64,000 nt of DNA from Siphonodentalium dalli (GCA_032622095.1 CP136063.1:184553956-184617955); one strand, 5' to 3'; counted from the first letter of the stretch, positions 35,853 through 49,065 are shown. Notes: generated from the sequence alone by a model not told the origin. Numbers and translations are program-made.

Positions 35853-36140
35853 TGTTAATATTTTAATCCGATTAACTGATCGATGTTAAAACTTATGCAG
35901 GTGATTGGTTTGTCATCATAAACCTGCACGTAAAATACGAACACGATCGGATAACAAACACATTAGTTATCGCATCGGATAGCACAGGTATATGGTATGG
36001 ATGAATAGTGTTAATAAGTTCTAACCCGATAAACCGATCGATACCAAAAACTATAGAGGTGAGGGGTGTGTCATCATAACCCTGCACATAAATACGAACA
36101 CGATCGGATAAAGTTATCGCATCGGATAGCACATGTTAGG
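35853..36140. repeat. ~156-bp tandem repeat, two units (family E)
   Basis: GTGTTAATA…GATCGAT…CATCATAA…ACGAACACGATCGGATAA…GCATCGGATAGCACA occurs at 35853 and again at 36009. A related unit lies at 48310-48440 and worn ones at about 46930-47640. Confidence 0.8.
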
Positions 36141-36454
36141 AAACATCAATATATATGATTGTATCATTTAGTTGTGTACTGTGCTTACTGCTGCATCATT
36201 TCTCAGTATGCATGGTTACGTCTCAATTTTTGAACAAAGAACACTATATGGATCACCAAGTTAGACACGTACGTGTAATATTACTCTAGGTGTACCTAAT
36301 AATCGTCATGGACTAAATGATAGTGACTGGTGGGAATTTGAGCTGAAATTAATAATAGTCTCAATACCAAATAATAGTGATCGTTGGGACTTTTCTCCAA
36401 AATTAATAATCGTGCTGACACTGTTATAGTTACCGAGAGAAGGGACTTAGCTTA

Positions 36455-36645
36455 GATCATGCCATGAATCTCTACTCTGGCTAACGCCCGTATAGATCAT
36501 ATTCCACCAGTACAATACCTGGGAAGTTTTTGATATTCTGACCCTTCTGACGGGGAAATTTATAACATTGAACAAACAAGGCAGGAAATATATTTCTTTG
36601 TTTATATTTGCTCCTCGATAATCTACTTCAAATTATGGGTGGTTC
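36455..36645. repeat. Fragment related to 23776-23960
   Basis: ATCATGCCATGAATCTCT, TGGCTAAC, CCACCAGTACAA and ACCTGGGAA appear in the same order as inside the TIR element at 23731-24186. Confidence 0.7.
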
Positions 36646-36672
36646 CAGATTATATAGTAAAACTCATTAGTT

Positions 36673-36933
36673 ATGTTAAGTGCACCTGTCAATCACGCAT
36701 CCAGTTTCGCATACGGCAATCAATGCGAAGATGCATATCATTACCGTTGCATGTGTCCCCTGTACCAATCAGAACGAATAGAAATGTATCATTCGCTACA
36801 CAGAGAAGGACTCAAATTAACACATATGAATGATTTACTTTCTGGCATCCAAAACATAGATATAAAACAAAATGTGAAATTGTTCAAAATAGTACAACAT
36901 TTTATTACGGAAACTAAACTTTTTGACAAATGA
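36673..36933 (+). pseudogene. LINE ORF2 C-terminal fragment
   Basis: An 86-codon frame reads EDAYHYRCMCPLYQSER (residues 19-35), matching the C-terminal zinc motif pattern EDxYHxxxxCPxY found after the reverse transcriptase of many LINEs. The preceding cysteine pair appears in a neighbouring frame (KCTC near 36670-36685), so the motif is frameshifted. The reverse transcriptase itself is missing, so this is a 5'-truncated relic. Confidence 0.65.
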
Positions 36934-37260
36934 TATCAACTTAATTAATAAGTAGGACATAAATATGTTTATTGCTTTTTTTCGACCTGGTTCTTGCTCG
37001 GCAATAACAATGTTTTAAATAAACACAATCGACGTTGGCACCTCCACCACCTTACATCATCCTTTCCTAACGATCCGCAAAGATCATCCTTCACCAGTCA
37101 CCATTCTCTCACAAGCTGTAAATAAGTTACTTATTGTGCCACTTTGTCAATTATGTAATTTTGTAACAATGTATACCGGAGAGGGGCTCATTAAGTTATG
37201 TAACTTGTGCCCCAATCCACTTTGTATTATTACAAATAGAATATGTTTAAAGTAATCCAG
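36934..37260 (+). mobile_element. LINE 3' untranslated tail
   Basis: It follows the C-terminal fragment directly and carries GAGAGGGGCTCATTAAGTTA, a short loop and AACTTGTGCCCCAATCC, a nested hairpin shared with minus-strand tails near 4670, 5615 and 8755. Confidence 0.65.
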
Positions 37261-38789
37261 TTGCAAAGAAACTCATTTTAATCTTTTTCATTTGGGCAGT
37301 ATATTGAGCAAGGATGGCAACGTTCCCAACACATGTGCATGGGGCTGACGTCCGGAAACTAGTTCACATAGAGGTGTGGACCCAGTGCGACACACCCCAC
37401 CCCATGTAGCTCACTGAAGACTACTAATCACACCCCTGATGCCAAAGTTTTATCACACGCACTGCATAATCATACTATACAGCCATTAAGTCTATATTAT
37501 CAAATCCAGCCTATATACAGCAACACTTACTTTTTAAAAGAAGGAACACAGCTGGACCACAAGAATTTACACAGCGCAGTGTGGGATTATCGACTGGCTC
37601 CAAAGTGTTTTATATGATATCAGAAGTATCTGAAACGAGCAATAAAGGAGAATATACTAAACTGAGTCAATTAGCTATGTAAAATTGGAGTACTAGCACC
37701 AATTATACCGCATAAACACAATCTGTCACAGTGGTACGGAAATAGGACATTACGTGATGTATAAAACTCTGCAACTCGTCGTGTTAATAAAAAGTCACAC
37801 TATTGAGTACACTTACACTCGTCTATCGATTTGTGAACCGTTTTCAAACGATCATGTTAACGTTCATTTGAACCCGCCAATTATGTGTACCTAATTTGGA
37901 AGGATAAATAATATTGATCGTCGATAAATGCACGAGATATCGACCAACAAGCAGGTTGCATATATGTATATAGTCGGAAAAAAATTGTTTCTGATATTTC
38001 GCTCATAATTAAGTGAGACAAATGCTCTTTATTTTTACCATATCAGTAGTAAAATAACACTCAGCGGTCCTTATAGTTGCATGTTGAATTAGATCTCACA
38101 TATATACCCGACATGAGCAGGGGGGGGGGGGTGAAAAAATTTCTTCCGGCACGTATGCCGGGGTGGGTGGGTGGTCAAAGCCACCAACAAGCAATTTTTT
38201 CCGCAACTAAAAAAAAAAAATCCTGCTTGTTTTTAGTGTTTTGGCAATGAGTTGGGCTTCAAAACCACTTTGAATCAGTTTGAATGAGAGAAATAATGTA
38301 ATTCTAACTGGTAAACTGACTGCAGGCAGTTATCGTGTTGTATTTTGTTGCAAATTTTGAAATCCAAGATGGCCGCTGGCAGCCATGTTTTTTTGGCCGA
38401 ATGACCTCAAAATGACTCATTCCTATTTACATGTCCATGTTAACATCCATGATAAATAGTATGCACATAAATTCATATACAGCTGTTTACAGTGAATTTC
38501 CCCCCGCAAATCTCTGTTTTAGTGTTAAAGTGGGGGGGTGGGTGTCAAAAAATGGTCGGAAAAAACTGCCGAAAACGGAAAAAAATGTGTACGTATGTCA
38601 CGTGTTTATCGACATATTGCGATGCTCAGAACCGGGACAGAATGTCTAGAAATAATTTGGTTTCCCAACGGTAAGTAGCTTTATAAACTTCCTCTTTTTA
38701 AAGTCAATGGCCGGATCGTCATCTCCAGTTTAAACATCGGAATTTAGACCTGGTTTAAACCTACATTGACGGTCCAGCCAAGTCGAATC
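37261..38789. other. No gene recognised; G runs and homopolymers
   Basis: G run at 38120-38131, A run at 38209-38220, and a TTTAAACC-bearing segment at 38728-38762 related to 41545-41690. Confidence 0.45.
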
Positions 38790-38792
38790 TAA

Positions 38793-39206
38793 GGGTACGT
38801 TCATACACTGGCAAGTTTGCACGGTATGGTTTGCAGGCATTTTGTCGTAGAAAACGATATGGTGCCAGAATATGAACGGAAACAAGCACATAAAGTGCAT
38901 CTGTGCCACAGCGAACTACGTGCGAAGTAAAATCTCTATATTTCCACTAGTAACGATGCTACCGAAATTTGCCTGTAAATATCATGCAATTATCTCGCAA
39001 GAATAAATCATGCAGGTATTTGAAGGCAAATTCCAATAGCACTGTTACAAGTGGAATTAGATAAATGTTACTTCTCATGTCTTTCGTTTTTGTAAAGATG
39101 CATGTTATGTGCATGGTTCCGTTCATATTATGGCACCATGTGGTTTTCTATGACGAAATGCCCACAAAAGCATACCGTGCAAACTTGCCAGCGTATGAAC
39201 GTTGCC
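38793..39206. mobile_element. Harbinger-like MITE with TAA duplication (414 bp)
   Basis: TAA lies at 38790-38792 and 39207-39209. The ends CGTTCATACACTGGCAAGTT and, inverted, CGTTCATACGCTGGCAAGTT extend into ~100 bp of inverted similarity. The TWA target duplication is typical of PIF/Harbinger. Non-coding. Confidence 0.85.
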
Positions 39207-39251
39207 TAAGTGGGCGTTTGTTTGTTTTTCACAAGCAGGCCAGTAGAATTA

Positions 39252-40629
39252 GGGCGCGTACACATGAAGCTGCAAGAAAATATCTGCAAGAAAATATCAG
39301 GTACAATTGTACTCTGATATTTTCTTGCTGCAAAGATTACGCCCGTGAGAAAGCGGCGGGTTAGTTGACGTTGATTGAGCTCAATGTGACTAGTGTTATA
39401 GTCGTGTTTGTTGAACAACCTATAGTCCATATCGAATATTCATAGAGTTATAAAGTGCTACGGAAAATTTTAAATGCCACCTATTTTAACGAGAAAGGAA
39501 CGCGCCCTCTATGCATACAGTCCAAATTAAAGTAAAACAACTAAATCAAGGCATGTGAGGTACCAAATTATAAAGCATCCCCATACACGTAGAGGGTTTC
39601 CATTCGGGGGTGTCCACGTTGGGAAATTCTAACTGCACCCACCCCCCTTGAATCAGAATCATACCAAACACAAGTTTTCCATAATTCCATTTGCACCCCC
39701 CCCCCCCTTGCACCCCAGTGCTCTTAGGCCTAATATTAGACCACGGTTCGGCCGGCCCGGTGTGCGAAAAGTTTGTAATCTGAACAAGAAAATCGCAAAA
39801 TCCTACCATCTAGACTTAGCTCAATCATTCCTAGAGTTGGAAAGTTCAAACCTGACGCCCCACTTAGGTTGGAAAATTTACATCTGATGACAATTCCAAT
39901 GACAATGTTGACCAAATGTATGACAATATTGTTTTCTTAAATTAACTAGCAGTTTTTGACTTTTGACTCAGGCTGGTCACGGGGGAGGGACCAGGACACA
40001 AGCTTTCAAAGTGTTGGAAATGTCCAACCTGTCACCCCACTGAGGTTGGAAAGTTTCCAACTGATGACCATTTCAGACCTTTTTTTTTACCAAAAATAGG
40101 AAAATATGCAAATATTGGTCCAAAAACAATTAATTCCCTCAAGAATTTAAACAAAAATCAAACTACAAGAACATTTTCAACCTATTGTTGCTGTGAAATT
40201 TCCAACTAATGTTTTGGCAGGTATGAAATGTCCAACTGTTGAAAATATTGACCAAAGTTGGGGGTGATACACACCCCAAGCCCCCCCCCCGTCGCCACGT
40301 CTCTGTACACTACACACGTATATACATGTATATATAATACATCAGCGGTTCTGACAACCAATGTAAAATGTAAATTCGTAGTATGTTGAAACAGACGATA
40401 CTATTGATGGATCATAACTCGAGTGCTTGAATTGTCACGATCATATCCCTGCGAGATTAGTTAACGGATACCGATGGCCACCTATCAAGGTGAACACATA
40501 TCACCAATTGCCGATAAAATATCAGCGCGCTGCCTTCGTCTGATATTTTCCGGTATTATTTATTTCATTGGTCAAGTAAGTCACATGGGGCATACCTGAT
40601 ATTTTCTTGCTGGCCATGTGTACGCGCCC
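39252..40629. mobile_element. Harbinger-like element with TTA duplication (1378 bp)
   Basis: TTA lies at 39249-39251 and 40630-40632. The terminal repeats GGGCGCGTACACATG and GCAAGAAAATATC are inverted at 40595-40629. An internal stretch (39840-40260) holds several GGTTGGAAA-TTTCCAACTGATG repeats. No transposase frame. Confidence 0.82.
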
Positions 40630-40856
40630 TTATTGTTGTCACGCCCTCAATTATAGCGAACAAGCACATGCACGATCCGCCACAGTCGCCACTCCCACCT
40701 TATGGACACGCCACCATATCGATATTATCTGTGCAGCTCCACCCATGATGTAAAACGCGGTCCGAAAGATTCGACATCTCGGGTCTGGCCTCCCTAAACG
40801 GGATTTAGCTGGACCGTACGTATACGTCGAATTATATGGTTTATATAGTTGTCGGT

Positions 40857-41375
40857 TTAAAGGTGGATTATCTCTTTATAAACATGTATTATATAGTTAC
40901 CGAGGTATAAAATATTAGATCTGAATCGAAGACTCCTGTCCGAAAATGCTTCTATCGAATTTATTTCGAATATTTTCTGGTCTAAAAAGGTGTTGTTGTT
41001 TAGCTAACGAACAATAGTAGTTACTGTTAACAGAGACCATAAATTTTATTGTGCAATTTTGTCACAAATAAACGTTAATTATACTCATTATCGCTTATAA
41101 TTATGGAATAAAACAATACAACCAATCAATCTGGGACATTTGACATTCGGTGCGTAGCCATAGGAACAGCCTAATGCTTAATATCGCTATATGGTATCAC
41201 CCGAATGGTCTGTTCTAAAAAATAGACAAATAAACGGGCCCAATAAAATAATCGAAATAAAATCAATATTAATTGATAGAAGCCTTTCCGGACAGGGGTC
41301 TTCAGTTCATATTTATTGTTTTATACCCACGCAACTATTTCAAATTTGTTATTTAAAGAGGTAATCCATATTTAA
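40857..41375. mobile_element. TTAA element, AGG-type ends (519 bp)
   Basis: TTAA-AGGTGGATTATCTCTTTA at the left and the inverted TTAA-ATATGGATTACCTCTTTA at the right. It includes the 41257-41310 fragment shared with 3240-3295. Confidence 0.7.
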
Positions 41376-42757
41376 GGTTATAGAGCTCAAACAATTATCG
41401 CAATAAACAAAAAAAGGTTATCCCCACACACTTTACAAATATGCTCGTTGTAGTAACTATCGATTATATCTGTCGATAGAATGTATACAAGTACGATTAA
41501 TTATCTCGATGATACAGATACACGACTGCTAGACCATGGGTCTGGTTGGACCAGGTTTAAACCAGAGATGACGAATGCGTCATTTAGACCTGTGGTATCG
41601 GGTTAAACCATGGATTTAGCTGGCAAACGGCGCAAACCTAGAGGTTTATGTAGACCAATTTTAAACCGGAGATGACGAAACCTTCCAAGTTGCAATACAT
41701 GTCTATATGCATGATCATCAAAAGTTAAAAACCTCCCATTAATGGTTTCATGTGTAATTACTTTCTGGTGCAGAAAGCATAGAAAAGTTAGTGTTAAATA
41801 GGACGGGGAATACTTAAACTAAATAACGTAATAAAAAGAGAATTATAAACAATCAACGAAGACATCACCGGTGATGGGGGCATGACTGATATCATGCAAT
41901 TCCATGATTTCTGCCAAATCCCAATCTCTAATGTAATCATGTATTTATGTATATTACACAATTTATGTTCATTCATGTGTATGCTTTAGAAAAATTAATG
42001 TGTTTACACCAAACTGAATAATAGTTATTGTGCGCTGATGTATCGTACCTGCTGTGCTCAAAGCAGCTCGGTGCATATATGATTATAATAATTTGTCGCA
42101 TCAAAAACAAAATACGGGTCCCCCTTTTCTGCGACATACAAATGTAAAGAGCGTTCATTGCTACTGTTTTTTTTCTGATAAAAAATAAGGATCGATAGAT
42201 CAGCTTAATTTGATAAAAGGAGTGGACCACAGGCGAAAAGGATCTGGGCCCCCTTGTAGCAAAAAGTAGGTAGGGCCACAGCCCCAACTTTGTACTATTT
42301 TTTCAATAGTTGGAAATATCATGCCTGACACAACATTGGTGGGAATACGATACCAAAAGAGTGGTAAATTTGTTCTAACAGTTTGATATTCCAGCCGGCA
42401 TTTATAGTGAAATGCGTTGATTTTAGATCAAAAATCAAAGATTATCATACTTTCGATCAAATTGTTAGACTGATAAGGAAACCAGTCAGAAAATTCTAAG
42501 CATAACATGGTAGGTATTATACCAACCAATGGAAAGATTGGGGTACCAGTTGGAAAATTTAAACCCGCGAGGTGCATGGAATTTATCGGACTTGGATATT
42601 CCGTCGTCGCAAGCTAGGGTATAGGGCGCAGCAGGAAATTTTAAGGTGGAAAAAATTGAGCAAGGAGTGAAAAAATAAAACAAAATAAAATAAACATTAA
42701 AACAAAAGTTTATTTCGGTTAAATTGAGCTGGGAGTTAAATCTAAAAAACAATTTTA
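41376..42757. other. No gene recognised; repeat debris
   Basis: TTTAAACC/GAGATGACGAA motifs repeat at 41558-41580 and 41665-41680. A fragment of the 504-bp TTAA element (AAAGAGCGTTC) is at about 42135-42150. Confidence 0.45.
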
Positions 42758-43125
42758 TTTTTAGTTACGTCCCTGGCTCCGCCTCGCATTTGACCCAGTG
42801 ACCTAATTTAACAAATCTGAACGCAAAGACCCTTCATACCAAATATGAACCCATACTTGAGAAGAAGTAGCTTTAATAATTACATTGTATTGACAGAGTT
42901 ATGGCCCTGATTTCGCAACTATTTGACCCAGTGACATCATTTGAACAAATCTGAATGCGAGTCACCTAGGAAACATCACTCCAAATATAAACCCATTCGG
43001 TCGTATGGTTCTGGAGAAGATATTAAAGAATTGTTGACGGACGGACGGATGGATGGACGGACGGCTAGACGGGCGACGGACGAGGAATGATGACTATATC
43101 TCCAACGGATACTTCATGTATACCC
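42758..43125. repeat. GGACGGAC dispersed repeat, family A
   Basis: Shares GTGACC-AATTT-AACAAATCTGAA, GAGTTATGGCCCTGA, TGGAGAAGA and (GGAC)n (43035-43085) with the other copies. The terminal block has diverged to ATACTTCATGTATACC. Confidence 0.8.
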
Positions 43126-44190
43126 TGACGGATGTTATAACTTGGTCAGCTTTTCAAAATTAAAATTAAATATTAAAAAAATTGAGCAAGGAGTAAAAAA
43201 ATAAAAAATAAAAATATATATATATATAATAAACATTAATAAAACAATTTAAGGCAAAGGTCGCAAAGCTCAACATCCAACTTCCTGCTTTTATCGAAAT
43301 ATTTCTTCACATTTGACCAACCAACAATTTGACCACCCCCTCCCAACGAAGACCCTCTGGTATATAACCATGTCTCTGGATCTTGGTTTAACTATACTGT
43401 CGAAGATTATGTGGCACTGTAATGCTTTTCATACATATTCAACTGTCATATCTCTCCATGGATTAATTGAATTTCACGATATATTACTGTCCTTTATTTT
43501 ATATTTAGGTCGACAATGCGGTCTAGCTCTCCTGCATTCGCGAATTGCGTCTCTATTAATGTAATGGCCCGATGCCAACCCCATATGAATGAGTGCGCTC
43601 CTCGGTCGTTTTTGTATCTCAGTGGAACTACTGCTTTCACAGCATATACTCTGTGTAAAGTTGCATACAGAATAGAGAGGCATTATTTCAATTCAGAAGG
43701 GGGACTGCAATCTTCTGACAACACAGTGCTACAAAAATAGATGAGTAAAGATATTGTGCATCTGATTTTGTCGTATGAATGCAGATATAAAACAAAATTA
43801 CTTCTAAACAACGTCACACATGCGTGACTGGTACATCCAATCAGGGATGCGGAGAGGGTCACACCCCTAGCTTTTGTCAAAATTTGTTTAACATTGTTTT
43901 ATTTGCCCCTAGATTTATAAATATGATTGAACACAACATTTCGATGATGAAAACATGAGAAGAAAAGAAAAGGGGGAGCGGATCTAGCAGCAAACAGATA
44001 TTTGCTTTTATCGAAAATGACACTTCCTGCAGCTTCCTGCGCATATTCCGTGAGAGGTGCATGTGGCGAGACGCCAGAAATGCAATATACCATAAGCAAA
44101 ACGGGTACATTTGTTTATTACGCATTCGGATTCAAGTCGCCAACACGTTGCCGAAAAAACAATTGTTGAAGAATTTTCTGATACCATGCG
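43126..44190. other. No gene recognised
   Basis: AT-rich with a (TA)n run at 43205-43225. Frames of 65-90 codons overlap on both strands at 43313-44125 without recognisable domains. Confidence 0.4.
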
Positions 44191-44196
44191 ATACTA

Positions 44197-44280
44197 TACA
44201 AGGCAGTCAATGACTGTGGGTCAATCATCAGACTGTAAAGCCGGAGAAGACTGGGACTCGGAAGACTACAATAGTCATTA
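44197..44280. repeat. ACAAGGCAGTC dispersed repeat, copy 2
   Basis: Same ordered blocks as 19184-19268, with ATCATCAGACTGTAAAG in place of the CTCACCAGACTG variant. Confidence 0.8.
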
Positions 44281-44770
44281 CTTGTCCAATCACTTTAAAA
44301 TAAGTAGTTCTCAATAAGGAAACACGTAGATGGTCTTCATTGAACGGTGGGAGGGGATGTGGTGGTGTCCACCTTGAAATATCACTTCTACACACCCTCC
44401 CCTTCCCTCCATAATAGATCATTGCCCATTACTCCCGACTGGACCAAACTAAATTACAACTAGTACTGGTACTTCGATATCTCCAACTGTTGGAAATTTA
44501 TCAAAACCTTACTGATACTACCGGTATATATCAAAATTATTACATGTAATATAGCAATCTATACACAAGTAACGATGTTAATAGCCTATATAAACATAAT
44601 ATTGTAACACTTGCCTGTACAACTTCATAGAACATAGCACGTGGGAATTAATCTAATTTATACCACGATCGCCTATCTTACTATATAAATAAAGCCATCT
44701 GTTTAAATTGTACATTTAATCAACATCTGTTGATTAAACGTGCCTACTGTTGATTAATTTTCGTAGAGTG
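44281..44770. other. No recognisable feature
   Basis: AT-rich spacer. Confidence 0.4.
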
Positions 44771-44932
44771 GATTAAACTTTCTCCATACAATTTGAACGG
44801 AAAAGTGTTTATCCATCGCATTGTAAAGATCGTAGCATAAACTTCGCAGATTGAATTAAACTTTCTCCATACAATTTGAACGGAAAAGTGTTTATCCATC
44901 GCATTGTACAGATCGTGGGATACTTCGTGTAT
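44771..44932. repeat. ~80-bp tandem duplication
   Basis: ATTAAACTTTCTCCATACAA and the following GTGTTTATCCATCGCATTGT occur at 44773-44826 and 44855-44908, almost identical. The tail GTATACCCTGACGGATGT recurs at 43117-43134. Confidence 0.85.
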
Positions 44933-44984
44933 ACCCTGACGGATGTTATAACTTGGTTAAAATTTTTTAGCAAGGAGTACACAA

Positions 44985-45045
44985 ATTTAAAACTAGAGGC
45001 CGATCACGATCGGCAGATGTTTAACCCATCCCTTGGCGATAGTAA
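44985..45045. repeat. AGGCCGATCACGATCGGCAG repeat
   Basis: About 55 bp including the palindrome GCCGATCACGATCGGC; it recurs at 46873-46925. Confidence 0.8.
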
Positions 45046-45594
45046 ATTGTTATGATCAGAATCATAATCTTTTAATGTTGAATTATAGAATATACTGTTA
45101 TGATCTAAAGTAGTATATGACAAATGTACATAATAACCAGTAATAACACACATTATTGGAATGTATGAGTCAATATAGAAGGGTTAATATAACATCTAAA
45201 CTCTAGAGCCTGTCACCACTATCATAGTGTAAGCAGTTCTATTCATGTTGTTGCAAATTGCCATGTGAGATATCAAAATAATATAATTATTTATTTAATG
45301 GAAAAGGTTAAAAGACATGGAATGGGTAAAAGTGGTTAAATCACCTATCTCTGCCCTGTTTGATCCAATGTAGTCCCACCATCCAAGGACTTAGAGAGCT
45401 CCATTTGTCTAGTTAAATAAATTCACATGGCTAAGTTGTGGTTAAAAAGATAGCTAAATCAATTTATCCAATAATTCACTAATCTGTGTCTCTTATACAG
45501 AGCTAACATATGAGGGCTATAAATAACTCTCAATAAACCATATTGTCTTTTTATCTCTCTCACAGAGAAGCAGGTATTCATTAATTGTAAGTTA
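45046..45594. other. No gene recognised
   Basis: AT-rich, probably worn repeat sequence. Confidence 0.35.
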
Positions 45595-46095
45595 CTTGGA
45601 TTATAATTGGATAATTCTTAGTTGAAAAAGGGCCATATCTCTGGTATAACAAATTGGATCTAACCCATATTCAAACTCGTTCTGTATTTTGAGTTGAGAA
45701 ACTCACATACCAAATTTGGTTCCTATCAGATGAAAAGTGGTTGATTTATCGAAGTATGTGTGAATTATATGTCAAAGGACCATAACTCCATTACAAAAAA
45801 TCCGATCAAACCCATATTCGAACTCAATCTGTATGTTGGTCTGAGAAACTCATATACAACATTTGGTTCCGATCAGATAAAAAATGTTTGAGTTATGGCA
45901 GAATGCGTGAATTCTAAGTCGAAAAAGGGCCATAACTTTGTAAAAAAAAGTTTGAGTTATCGCATTACACGTAAAGTGTCTACGGGCGGACAGACGGATG
46001 GACGGACGGACCGACCGACGGACGGACACACGACGAGTGGTCAATGCGGACAACGACACTATGTTTACCATACTATGGTATGGGTAAACATAAAA
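45595..46095. repeat. Dispersed repeat family B, copy 1
   Basis: About three ~130-bp sub-repeats with GGGCCATAACT, CGGATCAAACCCATATTCGA, CTGTAT and GGTTCCGATCAGAT lead into AGTTATCGCATTACACGTAA and a GGACGGAC run. It ends at GTTTACCATACTATGGTATG. Confidence 0.85.
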
Positions 46096-46515
46096 ATGTA
46101 TATATATATATATATATATATAATAAACATTAATAAAAAAAGTTTAAGGCAAAAAACAAAGATATTTAATTCTCAGGCAATTTTTTTTTAAATCAATGCG
46201 GGAGCGAGGGTTTTATTTTTATTTTATATTTTTCTCTTCTGCCCACCGACTGGCATGGTATAGCTTCCATCGCAATAGCATAGCAATGAAACATAACTTA
46301 TTTCCCTTTGACAGTTTCCTATTTTCGTGTTACGGGTTTTCAAATACGGGGAAAATTTGAAATCCAACAAAATGGTCCAACGCGGGCTATTTTTTTTCGA
46401 CGCGGCTATGCCTGAGCATCAAAACCTTTTTTTCTTCTTTTTTTCATGCCTAACTGGATTTTTTTTTTCGGTGGAAATTGAGCAAGGAGTGGATCGAATC
46501 TAAACAAAATTAGTT
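46096..46515. other. (TA)n at 46100-46122 and AT-rich spacer
   Basis: A microsatellite followed by homopolymer-rich sequence; no gene. Confidence 0.5.
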
Positions 46516-46862
46516 TTTTAGTTATGTCCCTGGCTCCGCCAGCATTTGATCCAGTGACCTCATTTGAACAAATCTGAAACCCAGTCACACAAGGACCCTT
46601 CATTCCAAATAAGAACCCATTCGGCCTTATGCTACTTGAGAAGAAGTCGTTTAAAGAATTAGTTTTGAGGGAAAGAGTTATGGCCCTGGCTTCGCAACTG
46701 TTTGACCCAGTGACATTATTTAAACAAATCTTAATGTGTGTCACATAGGGAACAACCACAGCAAATATGAACCCATTCGATCTTATGGTTCCGGATAAGA
46801 AGATTTGTTGATGGACGGACGGATGGACGGACGGACGGACAAGGAGTGACATTGTGAGCTAA
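46516..46862. repeat. GGACGGAC dispersed repeat, family A
   Basis: Two sub-repeats and a terminal (GGAC)n run at 46815-46843; the CAGGTGAGCTAA end is altered to TGTGAGCTAA. Confidence 0.8.
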
Positions 46863-47990
46863 AAACAGTAAAAAACGAGAGGCCGATCACGATCGGCAGA
46901 TGTTTAACCCATACCTTGGCGATAGCGATTAGCTATTTTTATAAATTTTATAAATCCTTACATCAACCTTTTCATGAGTGCTAAAGTTTCAACAATTCAC
47001 ACTTAATATAGTGATCATGTGAAAAATATTTAGTTATCACATTGTGTCAACAGGATTGGCGGAGGAATTTAATATTTTTAAGCAAATAAACCAAATGACC
47101 CTCACTATGCAGGTTAGGGGTGTGTTCTTGTCAACTATGCCAAGAACTACATGTATAAACATAGTCAATGGAAATATTTGAGTTATCAAATCGGATAGAA
47201 TAGGGTTAATCTTACCCAAACTAATGAACTGATAAACACAAAATAGTCTATACAAAGCATGTCATTGGATTTAGAAACCCATACAATAAGTCAGTCTCAA
47301 GAATACCAGCACCATTAGTATTACCCTGGAGCCCAAATGCAACTGAGGGAATTTCAAAATAAGACATTTCCTCTAATGATGAATATATAATTGGTGATTT
47401 ATTGAAACCCTTACTGAACCTGGATCAAAGTGAAAGGGATAATATTATATCTGTCAATCGCATAATATGTGTCTATGGAATGGTTTAATTTTAATCCCAA
47501 ATCCATGCAAATCAAAAGTGGATCACCATCAACCTGGACATAATATAGGAGAATGATCAAACGAAAAGCTTCAAAACCATATGATGTGTGGAGAGGGTTA
47601 ATCATTTGCAATGACATCACATCATGGAACTGAGGAATGTGTGGATTAATTTTTGTCTAAGATAAGACAACAGTGTATGTAGACAACAATGTCTGTAAAA
47701 CATCCCTACAAATTAAGTAACAATGGACTATTCCAATTTAATATTTTAGAATAGGTGTCCTATCGTGTTTACATAAACTTTAGTAATGAACCTGTTTCAG
47801 CAAAGGGGTTAACTTAATATTGCACAGAAAACAGCACTCCACCAGATAGCCATCAATCAATTTGACATTAATATGATAACAAATCCTGCCAGCCAGGAGT
47901 ACCACTATCAGACTTTATAGCATGTCCATAGACATAGTGATAATTAACTCATTTCAATAACACATGGTCTGCCAGATATGTTCTCTTACA
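46863..47990. repeat. Worn family-E repeats
   Basis: Begins with the second AGGCCGATCACGATCGGCAG copy. Imperfect units with GGTTAAT, ATCAAATCGGATAGAATAGG and similar phrases extend to about 47640, after which nothing clear is seen. Confidence 0.5.
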
Positions 47991-47994
47991 ATTC

Positions 47995-48860
47995 CCAGCA
48001 GTAATTATTTGAATTATAAAGGGTCATAACTCTGTTAAAATATATCGGATCAAACCCATATTCGAACTCGATCTGTATTTAGGGGTGATAAATTCATATG
48101 CCAAATTTGGTGCTGATCAGATGAAAAATGTTTTGAGTCATAGCAGCTTGGGTGAATTCTAAGTAAACATAAGAGTGAAAAGGGTTAATTAAACAATACC
48201 AAAAACCATACAGACTAAGAACGTGCTAAGAAAAACCTAGGTAAGAAATATGAGGCAGATCAGAAGAAATATGTTGAACTTATTGCATTGGATAGCATGT
48301 GTGTAAAGGGTTAATTATTCTCTAAACCGATCAACCAATCAATACCAAAAACTATACAGATGAGGGGCATGTCATCATAAACCTACATATCAAATATGAA
48401 CACAATCGGACAAAATATACTTTGGTTATAGCATCGGATTTTTGTTTTTTTAATTTTATTTTCGAAAAAGGGTCCTTTAAAATAAATCGGATCAAACCCA
48501 TATTCGAACTCGATCTGTATTTTGGGCTCTGAAACTCGCATACCAAATTTGGTTCCAATCAGATACAAAATGTTTGAGTTATGGCAGAATGCGTTAATTC
48601 TAAGTTGAAAAAGGGCCATAACTCTGTAACAAAATCTCGGATCAAACCCAAATTCGAACTTGATCTGTATTTTAGGCTGAGAAACCCATATACAAAATTT
48701 GGTTTCGATCGGATATAAAATGTTTGAGTTATCGCATTACTCGTAAAGTGTCTACGGACAGACAGACGGACAGACGGACAGACGGACCAACGACGAGTGG
48801 TCAATCCGAGCAACGACACTATGTTTACCATACTATGGTATGGGTAAACATAAAAATGTG
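47995..48860. repeat. Dispersed repeat family B, copy 2, with embedded family-E unit
   Basis: Sub-repeats at 48018-48170 and 48470-48720 are separated by a family-E unit at 48308-48440. They end in GACAGACGGACAGACGGAC and the same TTTACCATACTATGGTAT palindrome seen at 46060-46080. Confidence 0.8.
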
Positions 48861-49065
48861 TCAACCCCATATGAACAATGACATGGCGGTGCAAGTAATT
48901 ATCTATATTTATATTTGCGAATTCCTGTATGTCTGTCTGTCTGTGTTCTATATAAATTAACGGGGACAATCTAGATGGTTCCAAATGCGTCTAACGGGAG
49001 TAACTTTTTATGAGGAAGATAATGGTGCATGTTAGAATCAAGCAACAAAATCGATGTCATTCTGT

